A stretch of DNA of 64,000 bases from Dokdonella sp. (GTDB taxonomy: Bacteria; Pseudomonadota; Gammaproteobacteria; Xanthomonadales; Rhodanobacteraceae). The position numbers were made by a program, and so were the translations under genes. The stretch covers positions 1-64,000 of the forward strand of contig JAHCAR010000004.1 of the NCBI GenBank assembly GCA_019634795.1, read 5' to 3'. Below the pieces are notes generated by a model. The model searched no databases. It was not told where the DNA came from and saw only the letters and a list, made by a program, of their open reading frames with translations. Of the stretch, positions 1-9,547 are shown piece by piece; within the stretch, counting starts at the first letter, position 1; each line of letters opens with the position of its first letter.

Positions 1-143
1 AACGCCATGACGACTTTGCTACTTGATCAGACCCTCCCTAGAATTCCCTGCATTCAGGAATCCGGAGACGGCGTCGATTCTCTGCAGGGTCGTGAGTTGC
101 CGCCAGTCGGCTCCGTCCATCAGGAAAACCGGGGCGCACGGGG

Positions 144-1232
144 ATGGACCTTTTTCAGCCTACAGATGCGAGCATGGAACATATCGAGTTTACATTGTCT
201 CGCGACGGCACGCGCTTGGCGACAGCGACATGCGGCAAGGGCCCGCTGCTGATAAAGGCCGCCAACTGGCTTACCCACATCGAGAAGGATCGCAATAGTC
301 CTATCTGGTCTCACTGGATCGAGGGGCTCGCAAGCGGTCGCCGCCTGCTGCGCTACGACGAACGCGGTACCGGCCTGTCCGATCGTGAAGTGCCCGACGT
401 GTCATTCGAACGCATGCTCGAAGATCTCGAGGCGGTTGCCGACTACTCGGGCGAGCAGCGTTTCGACCTGGTCGGAATATCGCAAGGCGGCGCAGTTGCG
501 ATCGAGTATGCCTGCCGCCACCCGGATCGCGTGCGCAAGCTCGTTGTTTACGGTGCCTACGCCCAGGGCTGGAATCGCCGCGAGTCCATGTCGACCCGAC
601 GCAGGTCGTCCGCGCTCGCAGAACTGATCCGACTCGGATGGGACTCAGGCACTGATGCCTATCTGGAGCTGTTTGCTGCACTCCACATTCCCGGCGCGGG
701 AAGCATGGAAGTCAATGCGTTCGTGGAGGCCTGCAGGTCCACGACCACGCCGGAAATGGCCGCTCGACTTTTTGAAGCGTTTGGCGAAATCGACATTCGG
801 TCCCATCTTCCCAAAGTGAGGATGCCTGCTCTGGTCCTGCACGCACGCCATGAAGAGGCGGTGCCTTTCGAGCAGGGAAAGCGGATCGCCGCAGGCATTC
901 CGCGGGCCCGCTTTATTCCATTGGAGAGTCGCGCTCACGTGCTGGGCAGATCGGACCCCGCCTGGGCCGTACTCACGCGTGCCATCGATGATTTTCTCGC
1001 TCCGGTACAGGATCAGGCGCAGCCCGCCCTCTGGGATCTGACGGTTCGGGAGAGGGACGTCCTCGGCTGCCTGGTCCGAGGCGAGTCGAACACAACGATT
1101 GCCGAAGCGCTCGGGCTTCGCGAAAAGAGCGTGCGTAATTACCTGACCATCATCTACGAGAAGCTCGGCGTGGCTTCGCGCGCGCAAGCGATCGCCTTGG
1201 TGCGGGATCATGGATTGAAAGGACGCGTTTGA
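144..1232 (+). CDS. Alpha/beta hydrolase fused to a LuxR-type DNA-binding domain
   Basis: 362 aa. The N-terminal part is an alpha/beta-hydrolase fold: the nucleophile elbow GISQGG puts the catalytic Ser near residue 113, and RAHVLG near residue 265 is the likely catalytic His. The last ~65 residues (from LTVRERDVLGCL) form a LuxR/GerE helix-turn-helix (TIAEALGLREKSVRNYL), followed by KLGVASRAQAIAL. This domain order is known for one-component regulators in which the hydrolase-like domain may sense a small ligand; whether it hydrolyses anything is not visible. ATG at 144 has a poor ribosome site. ATG at 174 (MEHIEFTLSRDG) matches family starts as well and may be the true one. No co-directional partner gene overlaps it. 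Confidence 0.85.
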   Translation: MDLFQPTDASMEHIEFTLSRDGTRLATATCGKGPLLIKAANWLTHIEKDRNSPIWSHWIEGLASGRRLLRYDERGTGLSDREVPDVSFERMLEDLEAVADYSGEQRFDLVGISQGGAVAIEYACRHPDRVRKLVVYGAYAQGWNRRESMSTRRRSSALAELIRLGWDSGTDAYLELFAALHIPGAGSMEVNAFVEACRSTTTPEMAARLFEAFGEIDIRSHLPKVRMPALVLHARHEEAVPFEQGKRIAAGIPRARFIPLESRAHVLGRSDPAWAVLTRAIDDFLAPVQDQAQPALWDLTVRERDVLGCLVRGESNTTIAEALGLREKSVRNYLTIIYEKLGVASRAQAIALVRDHGLKGRV

Positions 1233-1544
1233 CACGGTCGATCCTTGCCAACGCTCAAAGGTGGATTTCGGCATGCAGGCGAATGGCCGTGATCCCGCCC
1301 GGGTCGATCCGGGACTTGGGCGGGCGGTGCGTCGAACCTGCTTGTTCAATCGCTCGGGCGACTCGTCCTTGCCTGCTCCCGCTGTTGCAAGTCGGCAACT
1401 GCGCCTCTCCTTCATGCGCCACGGCCGCCGGCCAACCCAATGGATACCCAGGCTTGGTCCGTCAATGACAGGTCAAGACGCTGCGAATCCGGCACTGGTC
1501 GCTCGCCGCAGAATGCACCAACAGCGATCCCGCCACGATTGGCA

Positions 1545-1589
1545 ACGGGACATTTGTCCATGGCCGCCAGGTCATCCGGCTCCTAGATT
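1545..1589 (+). promoter_or_regulatory. Promoter-like module, copy 1
   Basis: ACGGGACATTTGTCCAT (1545-1561) contains the inverted repeat GGAC-ATTT-GTCC and is followed after 20 bases by CCTAGATT (1582-1589). The same two blocks with the same 20-base gap recur at 2189-2233. Identical spacing with an unrelated spacer sequence suggests a bound element, such as an operator plus a promoter box. Function is inferred. Confidence 0.45.
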
Positions 1590-1642
1590 GCTGGCCGAAG
1601 CGCTCCTGTTGTTGGCGCGCGAAGAACGTTTTGGAGGCGTAA

Positions 1643-1999
1643 ATGTGTCCCCTTTCCGCGAATCCGCGTGCGTCTTTTCCACTGCACAGGGCGGCGCCCG
1701 TGAAGGGATCCTGTCACTTGCTCGGGCCAGATATCGCAGTTGGAAGCGTCCGCATGACGAGGCCTGTCATGGATCCATCTTGCTCCGAGCACCGGCAGTG
1801 GCCCCGTGAGGCGGGCGCCCCGGCCCAGGGTGGTCATGTCGGCGGACCCGTCGCCGACCTCGATCAACGGATCACCGAGCTCGAGGATCTTGTGGTCGTG
1901 ATGGCGGGGGTCATTGAGGCACTGCTCGGTCATACGAAGTGCCCTCGGCCCGCGACGAAGAGTTGGCGCCCGCGCACCATCGAAGAATGCCTGGGCTGA
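1643..1999 (+). pseudogene. Possible decayed ORF behind promoter-like module
   Basis: 118 codons, starting at an ATG with a good ribosome site (GGAGG nine bases upstream) and 54 bases after promoter-like module copy 1. The product shows no signal peptide and no family I recognise. Only a segment near residues 70-92 (VADLDQRITELEDLVVV) looks like a plausible helix. The upstream signals suggest a gene once lived here. It may be a remnant, a divergent small gene or chance. Confidence 0.25.
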
Positions 2000-2188
2000 A
2001 TCGGAGCATGGGTTGGGAGCGACCTCGGGGCGGTGTCCGCAATGCGCAGGAGCCAGCAGCGCACTGAAGCAAGTCGGCGCTGCCCGGCGGGCTGGGCCGC
2101 GCTGTGCGCTTTGGCTGTCCGTCCTCACATGAGGAGGGTTCGATCAGCGCAGCCATCGTGTCGGATCCGTCAGGCCAGTCCAGCGGAG

Positions 2189-2233
2189 ACGGGACATTCG
2201 TCCATAGGCGGGAACCGCCGGACTGCCTAGATT
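2189..2233 (+). promoter_or_regulatory. Promoter-like module, copy 2
   Basis: ACGGGACATTCGTCCAT (2189-2205) contains the inverted repeat GGAC-ATTC-GTCC. After 20 bases comes CCTAGATT (2226-2233), 52 bases before the ATG of the beta-helix protein gene. It matches copy 1 at 1545-1589 in both blocks and in spacing. Confidence 0.5.
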
Positions 2234-2284
2234 TTCCCGAACGCAACGCGCCAATGGCAGCGCGTGCAATATCCGGAGAATCCG

Positions 2285-4720
2285 ATGCGAAACATCCTTG
2301 CTATTCTGGTTGCCTTCTCGGCAGGCCTGTTGGCCGCTGCCCGCCCGGCTCATGCCCTCGACTACTGCGTGAACAGCGTCTCGGATCTGCGCAGCAAACT
2401 GGCACTGCTTCAGTTTTCTGCGGGAAATCATACGATCCGGCTCGTCCAGAACCTTGACTACGACCTCGGTACAACAGGTCTGACCTACACGCCGAATCAT
2501 GCCGGAAGTCTGTCGCTGCTCGGAGGCTACACCGCCGGTTGCGCGCAGCGCACGATCAACCCGTCGAACACCCGTCTTCAGGGGCACGGTCGATATGACA
2601 CCTCGATCCGACTGACCTTGCCTGGCGGCGGTTTGATCGAGGGAATCCAATTCACAGGGCTCAACGGCCCATCATACCGTGGAGGGCTGCAATTCCTGCG
2701 CGCCAGCTCGGACCAGGCTTATCGGACCCTGGTGTTCCGGCACAATATCGTCAACGGAGTCGTTGGGCATACTGCATTCAAAGCCGGCTACGGCTGGCGG
2801 TGGTACGGCGAACTTCGGCTCGAGAACAATTTGTTCCAGGGCAATCAGGCAATATTTGCCGCATCTGTCGCCAACTCGGGCAATGCGGGTTCGAAGCTGG
2901 TACTGGCCCACAACACCGTGTACGGCAGTGGTTCGTCGGACAACGCAATGGGCGGATTGTTTCTGGAGGCGGCGGGCAGTCCCTCGCCGCCAGTGGCGTT
3001 CCAGAACAACATCCTCTGGGCGAACGCAGGTGTCGATCTCGTCGTCGCCGCGGGAACGTCCGTCTTCAGCGATCACAACGTGATCGGCACGATCAGCGGA
3101 TCGACGACCCTCGGCAGCACGACGATCAGCGCTGACCCGATGTTCGTGAGCCCGGCGGCAGGAAACCTGAGGCTGCAGAGCACCTCGCCAGCCATCAATT
3201 TCGGCACCAACTCGGTTGCTGGCGGACTCTGGGCCTACGACCTCGACCGGAACTCGCGACTTGTTGGAACGCGACCCGATGCGGGCGCCTACGAATCCGC
3301 CGTCGATGATTCGGGGCTGCAAGTCGTAACGACCACGGCCGATAGCGGAGCGGGTTCGCTGCGCCAAGCCATCATCAACGCCAACCTCAGCCCGGTGGCT
3401 ACCCGCATCAAGTTCGATATCTCGACGATTTGCCCTCGAGTGATCACCCTCGGCTCGCCCCTTCCTGATATCGCCAAGGATGTGTTCCTCGACGGGTACT
3501 CGGAATACGGCAGCATGCCGAACACATCGGAGCTCGCCTTCAATGCAAAACTATGTGTGGCCGTGCGGGGCAATACGACCAATCAACCGACGCATGCCCT
3601 GCGCGTCTCGCAGAACAGTGGTCGCCTGCGCGTCTCAGGGATCGCCTTTGGCAATTTTTCGGGGTCGGCCATCGATCTACCGGCAGGTTCCAATCACCAG
3701 ATACGCGGCAGTCAGTTCGGTGGTTCCCTGGCGGGAAGCGGCTTGCAGCTCGGCGCCTTCGGCTTGGATGCGGTATCGATCGGTCCGGGAGGCAGTGGCA
3801 CCGTCGTAGGCGGCTCGGACCTTGCGGCGCGCAACGTCGTGGGCGGCAGTGCAGCGAGCGGAATCGGCGTAACCGGAGGTGCGGCGCCGCAGATTCGCAA
3901 CAACCTGATCGGGCTCGATGCCGACGGTTCGACCCCCGCCCCGAACCTCTACGGTGTCTGGTTGCGCGGTCAGAACGCCCTGGTGGCGGGCAACGTGATC
4001 AGCGGAAACAACATCGCCGGCATAGTCATAGGAAGCAACCAGATGCCTGTCGCATCAGGGAATTCCGTCACTGGAAACAGGATCGGTACCTATCCGAATG
4101 GCACGGGCGGCATCGGAAACGGTACCGGTAGCGGCATCGCGATCACCTTTGGCGCCACGCAGAATACGGTAGGTGGACTCGCGTACGGATCCAACAGCAT
4201 CGCCTTTCACAAGGGGCCCGGGGTATTCCTCAATGGGGCCGGATACGCGAACCGCATCCAGGGCAATTCGATTCGCGACAACGATCGCTCCTTGTCGGGA
4301 TATCCGTCAATCATCTTCGGATACACGCCGACGCCGAATGATCCGGGAGATTCAGACGATGGATCCAACCGGCAGCAGAATTTTCCGGAGCTCCTCGTCG
4401 CCAGGCTGAGTGGGCAGCAATTGCATGTCGAGGGTGACCTCGACGCCGAGGACGACGTCTATATCGTCGAGATCTATGCTGCGGAGAGGGCTGCATTTGG
4501 CAATAATCGCGGTGAGCTGGGCGAGCGCATAGGGTATCTATACCTGACAGTCGCAGGCGGACCGAAGCACTTTTCAGGAGATTTCACGGTCGGAACGTTG
4601 CCTGGTCAACTGCTCACGGCAATTGCCATCCGCAACAACGGCGATACCTCGGAGCCTGGGCCGGTGATCCAGGTCGAGCCCGACAATGATCGGATCTTCA
4701 GCGATGATTTCGAACTCTAG
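2285..4720 (+). CDS. Exported right-handed beta-helix protein with C-terminal FxxxFE tail
   Basis: 811 aa. A Sec signal peptide (MRNILAILVAFSAGLLAAA..AHA) starts at ATG 2285, preferred over an in-frame start at 2264 because it begins the signal directly and follows GGAGA. The body is rich in Asn/Gly beta-helix rungs (NNLFQGN, HNTVYGSG, GNVISGN). RPDAGAYE near residue 340 resembles choice-of-anchor Q proteins, and GSLRQAIINAN near residue 360 is the CSLREA-type element seen before a second helix domain. The protein ends IFSDDFEL, a variant of the tail shared by other exported proteins here. It is paralogous in architecture to the protein at 22583-25072. It is likely a surface or secreted protein; the substrate is unknown. 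Confidence 0.85.
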   Translation: MRNILAILVAFSAGLLAAARPAHALDYCVNSVSDLRSKLALLQFSAGNHTIRLVQNLDYDLGTTGLTYTPNHAGSLSLLGGYTAGCAQRTINPSNTRLQGHGRYDTSIRLTLPGGGLIEGIQFTGLNGPSYRGGLQFLRASSDQAYRTLVFRHNIVNGVVGHTAFKAGYGWRWYGELRLENNLFQGNQAIFAASVANSGNAGSKLVLAHNTVYGSGSSDNAMGGLFLEAAGSPSPPVAFQNNILWANAGVDLVVAAGTSVFSDHNVIGTISGSTTLGSTTISADPMFVSPAAGNLRLQSTSPAINFGTNSVAGGLWAYDLDRNSRLVGTRPDAGAYESAVDDSGLQVVTTTADSGAGSLRQAIINANLSPVATRIKFDISTICPRVITLGSPLPDIAKDVFLDGYSEYGSMPNTSELAFNAKLCVAVRGNTTNQPTHALRVSQNSGRLRVSGIAFGNFSGSAIDLPAGSNHQIRGSQFGGSLAGSGLQLGAFGLDAVSIGPGGSGTVVGGSDLAARNVVGGSAASGIGVTGGAAPQIRNNLIGLDADGSTPAPNLYGVWLRGQNALVAGNVISGNNIAGIVIGSNQMPVASGNSVTGNRIGTYPNGTGGIGNGTGSGIAITFGATQNTVGGLAYGSNSIAFHKGPGVFLNGAGYANRIQGNSIRDNDRSLSGYPSIIFGYTPTPNDPGDSDDGSNRQQNFPELLVARLSGQQLHVEGDLDAEDDVYIVEIYAAERAAFGNNRGELGERIGYLYLTVAGGPKHFSGDFTVGTLPGQLLTAIAIRNNGDTSEPGPVIQVEPDNDRIFSDDFEL

Positions 4721-4763
4721 CCACCGGGATCCGGGGCATCGAGAACAGCGATTTCCAAGCGCG

Positions 4764-5150
4764 ATGGATGCGATAGAGCTGCTGATGTTGAGACGCCGGC
4801 TGGGGCGCTCGCTGGGTGCACGCGACGCAGCAGGTCTGGCAAATCTGCTCGCCGAGCAGGCGTGCGTCGAGCTGGATGGACGGCGTTGGCGCGGCCGCGA
4901 GGAAGTCATTGGCGCACTTCTTCTCGGTCCCGTGCCTGCTTACGTCCCCGACGCCCGCGCACCGCTCAAGGTGAGCTCGGGCGTCCTGACCTTCAGCGAA
5001 TCCTGGTGGCGGCGCGATCGTGTCGTGAATTGCGAGATTGCGTTTGCGAGCTCGCGGGGGCCCTGGCTACTGATCGGAATCGTCGAGGGGATCCCCGAGT
5101 CACGGTCTGCTGCCGGTCGCGGCCCATGTTGCGGGGAACCAGAGGCATGA
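4764..5150 (+). CDS. NTF2/SnoaL-like small protein
   Basis: 128 aa from ATG 4764; a longer in-frame start at 4686 would overlap the preceding gene and add unlikely sequence. The pattern MDAIELLMLRRRLGRSL, then DAAGLANLLAEQACVELDG and a Trp-rich strand (SESWWRRDR) fits the NTF2-like/SnoaL-like fold used by small enzymes and polyketide cyclases. No catalytic residues can be assigned. The stop overlaps the start of the downstream acetyltransferase (ATGA at 5147-5150), so the two are probably translated together. Confidence 0.6.
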   Translation: MDAIELLMLRRRLGRSLGARDAAGLANLLAEQACVELDGRRWRGREEVIGALLLGPVPAYVPDARAPLKVSSGVLTFSESWWRRDRVVNCEIAFASSRGPWLLIGIVEGIPESRSAAGRGPCCGEPEA

Positions 5151-5818
5151 ACGAAACGAAGCTTGCGGTACCCAACTTGCGCGTCGCGCGGCCGGCAGAC
5201 GCACACGCATTGAGTGCTCTGATGCGCAGCACATTCATGGCGGCGAATGGGCACTGCACGACGGCGGAAAACCTGGCCAAGTTCCTTGACGCTTGCTACA
5301 CACCGGAAATCCAGCTCAGGGAGATCAGGGATCCCGGCGTTCACACGGTGCTCGTGGAGGAGCGCACGGGCTTGCGAGGCTACGCGCAGTTGCGCTGGAC
5401 CACTGCAGCACCCCGCGAATTCGGGGAGGTTGCGGTAGAGCTCGGGCGAATCTACCTGATTCCGAAAGTTCAACGTAGTGGGATCGGAAGCGAGCTCATG
5501 CAGTATCTGCTGAGGCAGGCGAGAGTGGGTGGAGCTTCACTGGTCTGGTTGAATGTCTGGCAGGAATCCGCAGGTGCGATCGCCTTTTATCGCAAGCACG
5601 GATTCCAGATCGTCGGGGAAACCCTGTTCGAGGTCGGCAATGAATCCAAGGAAGACTGGCTGATGACGCGCTCGCTCGGAGACGAGTCGCCGGCGTCGAG
5701 CGGCTGTCGTGAAAAATTTCGGACGGAACCTTCTTCTGACGGTAGCGGACAAGCCCACGTAGATTCGCTCGACGATCGCACCGGCGATTCAGCTACGGGC
5801 CGTCGAATCCGTCGCTGA
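5147..5818 (+). CDS. GNAT family N-acetyltransferase
   Basis: 223 aa. The start is ATG 5147, sharing ATGA with the preceding stop. Residues ~8-175 fit the GNAT fold: motif A contains the acetyl-CoA loop QRSGIGSELM, followed by motif B with NVWQESAGAIAFYRKHGF. The acceptor is unknown. The last ~45 residues after the GNAT core (rich in Ser, Gly and Arg) look like non-domain extension, and the 3' end overlaps the convergent gene at 5793-7073 by 26 bases. The true product could have arisen by loss of an earlier stop. Confidence 0.8.
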   Translation: MNETKLAVPNLRVARPADAHALSALMRSTFMAANGHCTTAENLAKFLDACYTPEIQLREIRDPGVHTVLVEERTGLRGYAQLRWTTAAPREFGEVAVELGRIYLIPKVQRSGIGSELMQYLLRQARVGGASLVWLNVWQESAGAIAFYRKHGFQIVGETLFEVGNESKEDWLMTRSLGDESPASSGCREKFRTEPSSDGSGQAHVDSLDDRTGDSATGRRIRR

Positions 5819-7073
5819 AGATCGCATCACCATCGGCATAGGCGACGAAAACGCCGCTGCCCCATTCGACCTGGGTGTCGCCATCCGGATGCAGGGCGCC
5901 GATAAAGGCGATGTCACCCTGGTCGTTGATGCCTGGCGCGCCGCTGAAGATCGGCCACGAATCCGGATTGTCGATGTGCTGGCCGATGCGGCCGGGGCCG
6001 AGATCGGTCATGACCGGATCCTCCTTGCCGATCACGCGCACGAGGGTCGTGCCGTCGCCGGCATACAGGGCCTGGCCATTGGCATCGCGGGCCCGGAACA
6101 CGACCAGGCCGGCCGCGTTCATGGCCGGTGCGAACGATTCGATGTTACGGATCGTGCCGGTGGGCTCGACGCGCGCGATCTCGATTGCATCGACGCCACC
6201 TCCGTTCGGCGCGAAACGGTAGACCGCACGCACGTTGCCGGCATCGAGGTTGAGCACTACCGCGACCTGCCCGGCATTGTTGTAGGCAAGTCCGTTGTCG
6301 AAACGCCGGTACGGCGAAGCCGCATTCGTCGCAGTATCGACCGCCAGCGTCGTGTAGCTGCCGTCGCTGGCGAAGCTGCGGATCTCGTTGTGGTCGACGT
6401 CGCCGATACTGACCTTGCAGGCGATCAGGCGACTTTCATTCATCGCCGGCGTATAGATGAACGCATACGGTCCCGGCTGCACGTTGGCATCGACGATATG
6501 CAGCAGCGAAGTGCCGGCCCCGGTCGAGGCCAGGCCATAGCCCGAGCCCAGGCCCGCCCGGTAACCGATGACGCCGGCGTCGCTGATCACATGCCCGCTG
6601 AACGATACCGGAGTCAAAGGCAGGGTATTGACGATGGCCGACTGCATCGTTCCAGGATCGTAGCGCCGCAGGCGATAGCTGCTGCCGTCCTCGTAGGTGT
6701 AATAGACAACTTCGCCACCGCCATTGATGCTGACCCGGTCGGAAATGCCGTCGACCGGCGGCTCATGCAGGGCGACGATGCCACCCACGCCGTGCGCCCC
6801 GACCCATAGCCCGACTCCGGTATTCGACTGGCTGCCGTTGATCGGCACGATCTGCACCGGAAACGCGACCGTGCGGTCGTTGTTGATGCTCGCGGAAATA
6901 CTGTTGAACGACGAACCCGGCGGCAGGTTCCAGCCGTTGTCGTTGACCAGCAGGTTGGTGCGCGCCTGCAGTTCGAAATTGGAATAGTTCGGGACTTGGG
7001 CATGAGCCGAACTCGATGCAAGTCCGTTGATGCCCAACCCGAATGCCATGGCGGCGAATACAGTTTTCTTCAT
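5793..7073 (-). CDS. Exported NxxGxxAF-repeat protein with IFSDGFD tail
   Basis: 426 aa. ATG 7073 begins a signal peptide (MKKTVFAAMAFGLGINGLA..AHA); ten further in-frame residues upstream are less likely. The body carries repeats of the NxxGxxAF type (INDQGDIAF, MNAAGLVVF, YNNAGQVAV), a beta-propeller-like family annotated in many bacteria as a tandem-repeat protein of unknown function. The protein ends AIFSDGFDGP, the tail shared by other exported proteins here. It is divergent from the gene at 7252. Its role is probably outside the cell. Confidence 0.8.
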   Translation of the reverse strand: MKKTVFAAMAFGLGINGLASSSAHAQVPNYSNFELQARTNLLVNDNGWNLPPGSSFNSISASINNDRTVAFPVQIVPINGSQSNTGVGLWVGAHGVGGIVALHEPPVDGISDRVSINGGGEVVYYTYEDGSSYRLRRYDPGTMQSAIVNTLPLTPVSFSGHVISDAGVIGYRAGLGSGYGLASTGAGTSLLHIVDANVQPGPYAFIYTPAMNESRLIACKVSIGDVDHNEIRSFASDGSYTTLAVDTATNAASPYRRFDNGLAYNNAGQVAVVLNLDAGNVRAVYRFAPNGGGVDAIEIARVEPTGTIRNIESFAPAMNAAGLVVFRARDANGQALYAGDGTTLVRVIGKEDPVMTDLGPGRIGQHIDNPDSWPIFSGAPGINDQGDIAFIGALHPDGDTQVEWGSGVFVAYADGDAIFSDGFDGP

Positions 7074-7251
7074 TGGTATTTCCAATGCCAGACGTTTACC
7101 CACCTTTGCCTATTTTCGGCAATATCGCAACGACCCTCTATCCAATAATCATGACTGAAATCATTCGGACAGAGCGTGCGCGAGTCGGTTGAATATATAC
7201 TCTTGGATCCCCATACCCACGCCCCGGATTTCGCGGCAATCCTGCACAAGT
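7074..7251. promoter_or_regulatory. Divergent promoter region between two exported-protein genes
   Basis: 178 bases, visibly more AT-rich than the surroundings. It holds a -10-like TATACT at 7196-7201 facing the gene at 7252, although no good -35 is seen. It also has the small inverted repeat ATGA-CTGAAA-TCAT around 7151-7164. It presumably drives both exported-protein genes. Confidence 0.4.
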
Positions 7252-9486
7252 ATGAAAACTTCGATTCGTACGTTGGTCTTCGTCACAGCATTCATGTTCT
7301 CTTGGGCAGGTTGCTTCGCAACTGAGCCGTCGCCAAAAGCGCTGCAGCCCACACCAGATCTCCATCTCGCCCTTGCCGGAAAGATATACGCGGTTCTCGT
7401 GCAGGCGGATGAGGGCGTGATCATCGGTGGCGAGTTTTCGTCCGTGAACGGCGTCCAGCGAAAAAACCTGGCCCGTATCGGGCCTGATGGATTTCTCGAC
7501 GCGAATTGGCGCGCCGATACGGACGGCACCATCTACGTCCTCAGCGCAGATGGCCTCGGAAATGTCTACGTGGGTGGCGCATACCTGAACATCCAGGGCC
7601 AAGCCCGATTCGGGATCGCAAGGATCGCAACGAATGGGCAGGTCGATCCGGTCTGGGCACCGGCGCAATCGAACGGTGGCTACGAAACGGTGCTTGCGAT
7701 CGCATTCACGCCGAGCTTCGATGCGGCATACCTCGGCGGCGAATTTGCAGCGATAGGAAATCCCGCGCAGTCATATCTTTCAAAGGTTTCCACGAGTGGC
7801 AGCGGCGCAATCGACTCAGGCTGGAACGCCGCTGCGGACGGCCCGATCCATGCGCTGGCGGTCGATTCGACTGGATTCGTCTACGCAGGTGGCTATTTCC
7901 AGAACATCGGCGGAGTTCAGCGGTTGAACCTTGCGCGGCTCGCCGCAACCACTGGAATTGCGGATCCAGGTTGGAGTGCGGACGCAGATGGCGTCGTCCA
8001 TTCGTTGCTCGTCGAAGTTTCAGGCCGGTTGTACGTAGGCGGAGAATTTCAACATATCGGTTCGCAACAAACGGGCGGAATTGCGAGGTTACTTGGCGGG
8101 GGTGTCGTCGACGATTTTTGGTATCCACCAATCGGAACAATCAGCTACGTACTGGCGATGTCCCAATCCGCCTCCGGCGATCTGTTCGTCGGCGGAAGCT
8201 TCAGCCCTCTCGGAGCACCTCCCTATGGAAATCTGGCCAAGGTCCGGACGACGGGAGTGGACGATGGCGCTATCGACTGGACGTGGTTGCCGTCGTCGAA
8301 CAATTTCGTCTACGCGCTGGATGCCACTCAAGGTGAAAAAATCGCCATTGGTGGTCTGTTCACGACCATGAGCGAAGTTCAGTCCCTGGGTTTCGCGCAG
8401 TCAGATGCGCTGGGTGTGATCGGCTCCGCCATCGATGCTGAAAAGCCTGGCAAGGTCTCTTCGATGGCAGTCCAGCCGGACGGTGGATTTATCGTGGGTG
8501 GTGAATTCCTCAAGGGCGGTGGATTGCAACGCAGGAACCTCCTGCGAGTCATGCCGAACGGCAACGTCGATCCCGACTGGAATCCTTCGCCAAACGGAAT
8601 CGTTGATCGAGTCATTGTCGACAGAGACGTCGATGTCTACGCGGCAGGTCGATTCACGTCCGTGTCTGGCGTGCAACGCTCTCGCCTCGCCAAGATTGGC
8701 GCAGGCGGCATCGGAACCGTTGATTCGACTTGGCCCAGCGTGCAGGGTGGTTACGTCTATGCCATGTTGCTCGCCGACGATGGCTCGCTGTACGTCGGCG
8801 GCAGCTTTCTCGGGATCGGCGGGATTGCTAAGCACTTTTTCGGCAGGATTCGTTCGGACGGATCGGTCGATCAGGCCTGGAATCCACCCCAGGATCGGTA
8901 CATTACCGGGCTGGCACAAACCCATCCAGGATTCATTGCAGCGTCAACGTTCCTGCAAAGTTTCCCGATCAACCTCGGCGACGTGAAGCGGGTATCCACC
9001 GAAGATGGCAGCGTAGCGCGCACCTGGACTCTCGATAGAGCCGCGAATGGCATCAGGTCCGATGGCCAGTTGCTCTACGTCTACGGTGATCTCGGGAGTA
9101 TCGATGGAACGCCGGTTTCCAAGATCGGCCGGATCGCTGTGGACGGCAACGTGGATAGTGGTTGGATGCCGCAGTTCAATGGTGGCTATATCTACGGCAT
9201 GGATATTGGAGCGGACAGTTCGGTGTTCCTCGCGGGGACCATGTACCTTGAGCCGGATCTCCATCGCGTTCTCCGGATTCCGGCGGGCACCAGTCAATTC
9301 GACACATCATGGGACATCGCGACCGACAGCGAGGTGTTCGGACTTTCTCAAGTCGGCGACGATTCGCTGCTCGTGGCCGGAACGTTCACGGTGGTCGACG
9401 GGGAGGCAAGGGCCGGATTCGCCAAGGTCGGCCCTTCCGACAACATTTTCTCGAGTGGATTCGAGTCGCCGCCGCCGAGCCCCTGA
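7252..9486 (+). CDS. Exported delta-60-repeat beta-propeller protein with IFSSGFE tail
   Basis: 744 aa. ATG 7252 begins a signal peptide (MKTSIRTLVFVTAFMFSWA) ending near CFA; an in-frame start at 7189 would put 21 non-hydrophobic residues in front. About a dozen ~55-residue repeats follow, with consensus D..W.P..DG.VY.L....G.VYVGG.F..I.G..R..LARI, typical of delta-60 repeat propellers. The C-terminus is NIFSSGFESPPPSP. The protein is likely surface-located or secreted. No enzymatic motif is seen. Confidence 0.85.
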   Translation: MKTSIRTLVFVTAFMFSWAGCFATEPSPKALQPTPDLHLALAGKIYAVLVQADEGVIIGGEFSSVNGVQRKNLARIGPDGFLDANWRADTDGTIYVLSADGLGNVYVGGAYLNIQGQARFGIARIATNGQVDPVWAPAQSNGGYETVLAIAFTPSFDAAYLGGEFAAIGNPAQSYLSKVSTSGSGAIDSGWNAAADGPIHALAVDSTGFVYAGGYFQNIGGVQRLNLARLAATTGIADPGWSADADGVVHSLLVEVSGRLYVGGEFQHIGSQQTGGIARLLGGGVVDDFWYPPIGTISYVLAMSQSASGDLFVGGSFSPLGAPPYGNLAKVRTTGVDDGAIDWTWLPSSNNFVYALDATQGEKIAIGGLFTTMSEVQSLGFAQSDALGVIGSAIDAEKPGKVSSMAVQPDGGFIVGGEFLKGGGLQRRNLLRVMPNGNVDPDWNPSPNGIVDRVIVDRDVDVYAAGRFTSVSGVQRSRLAKIGAGGIGTVDSTWPSVQGGYVYAMLLADDGSLYVGGSFLGIGGIAKHFFGRIRSDGSVDQAWNPPQDRYITGLAQTHPGFIAASTFLQSFPINLGDVKRVSTEDGSVARTWTLDRAANGIRSDGQLLYVYGDLGSIDGTPVSKIGRIAVDGNVDSGWMPQFNGGYIYGMDIGADSSVFLAGTMYLEPDLHRVLRIPAGTSQFDTSWDIATDSEVFGLSQVGDDSLLVAGTFTVVDGEARAGFAKVGPSDNIFSSGFESPPPSP

Positions 9487-9547
9487 CCGCGATCCATCCG
9501 GCACGCATCGATCGTGCTACTCGATACTGGCCGTCTCAGGGCAGGTA

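Larger units (their letters stand above)
1233..2284. other. Gene-poor 1.05-kb region with duplicated promoter-like module
   Basis: No convincing coding region fills this stretch. It holds two copies of a module with identical spacing: ACGGGACATTYGTCCAT, 20 variable bases, then CCTAGATT (1545-1589 and 2189-2233). The second lies 52 bases before the ATG of the exported beta-helix protein. The first lies 54 bases before an ATG at 1643 that has a good ribosome site. The composition suggests decayed DNA between the LuxR-hydrolase gene and the exported-protein gene. Confidence 0.6.

Noticed and set aside
1261-1809. A 182-residue open frame in the gene-poor region
   Set aside because: No domain, no ribosome site and a composition like random GC-rich sequence; it overlaps the better-supported frame at 1643.
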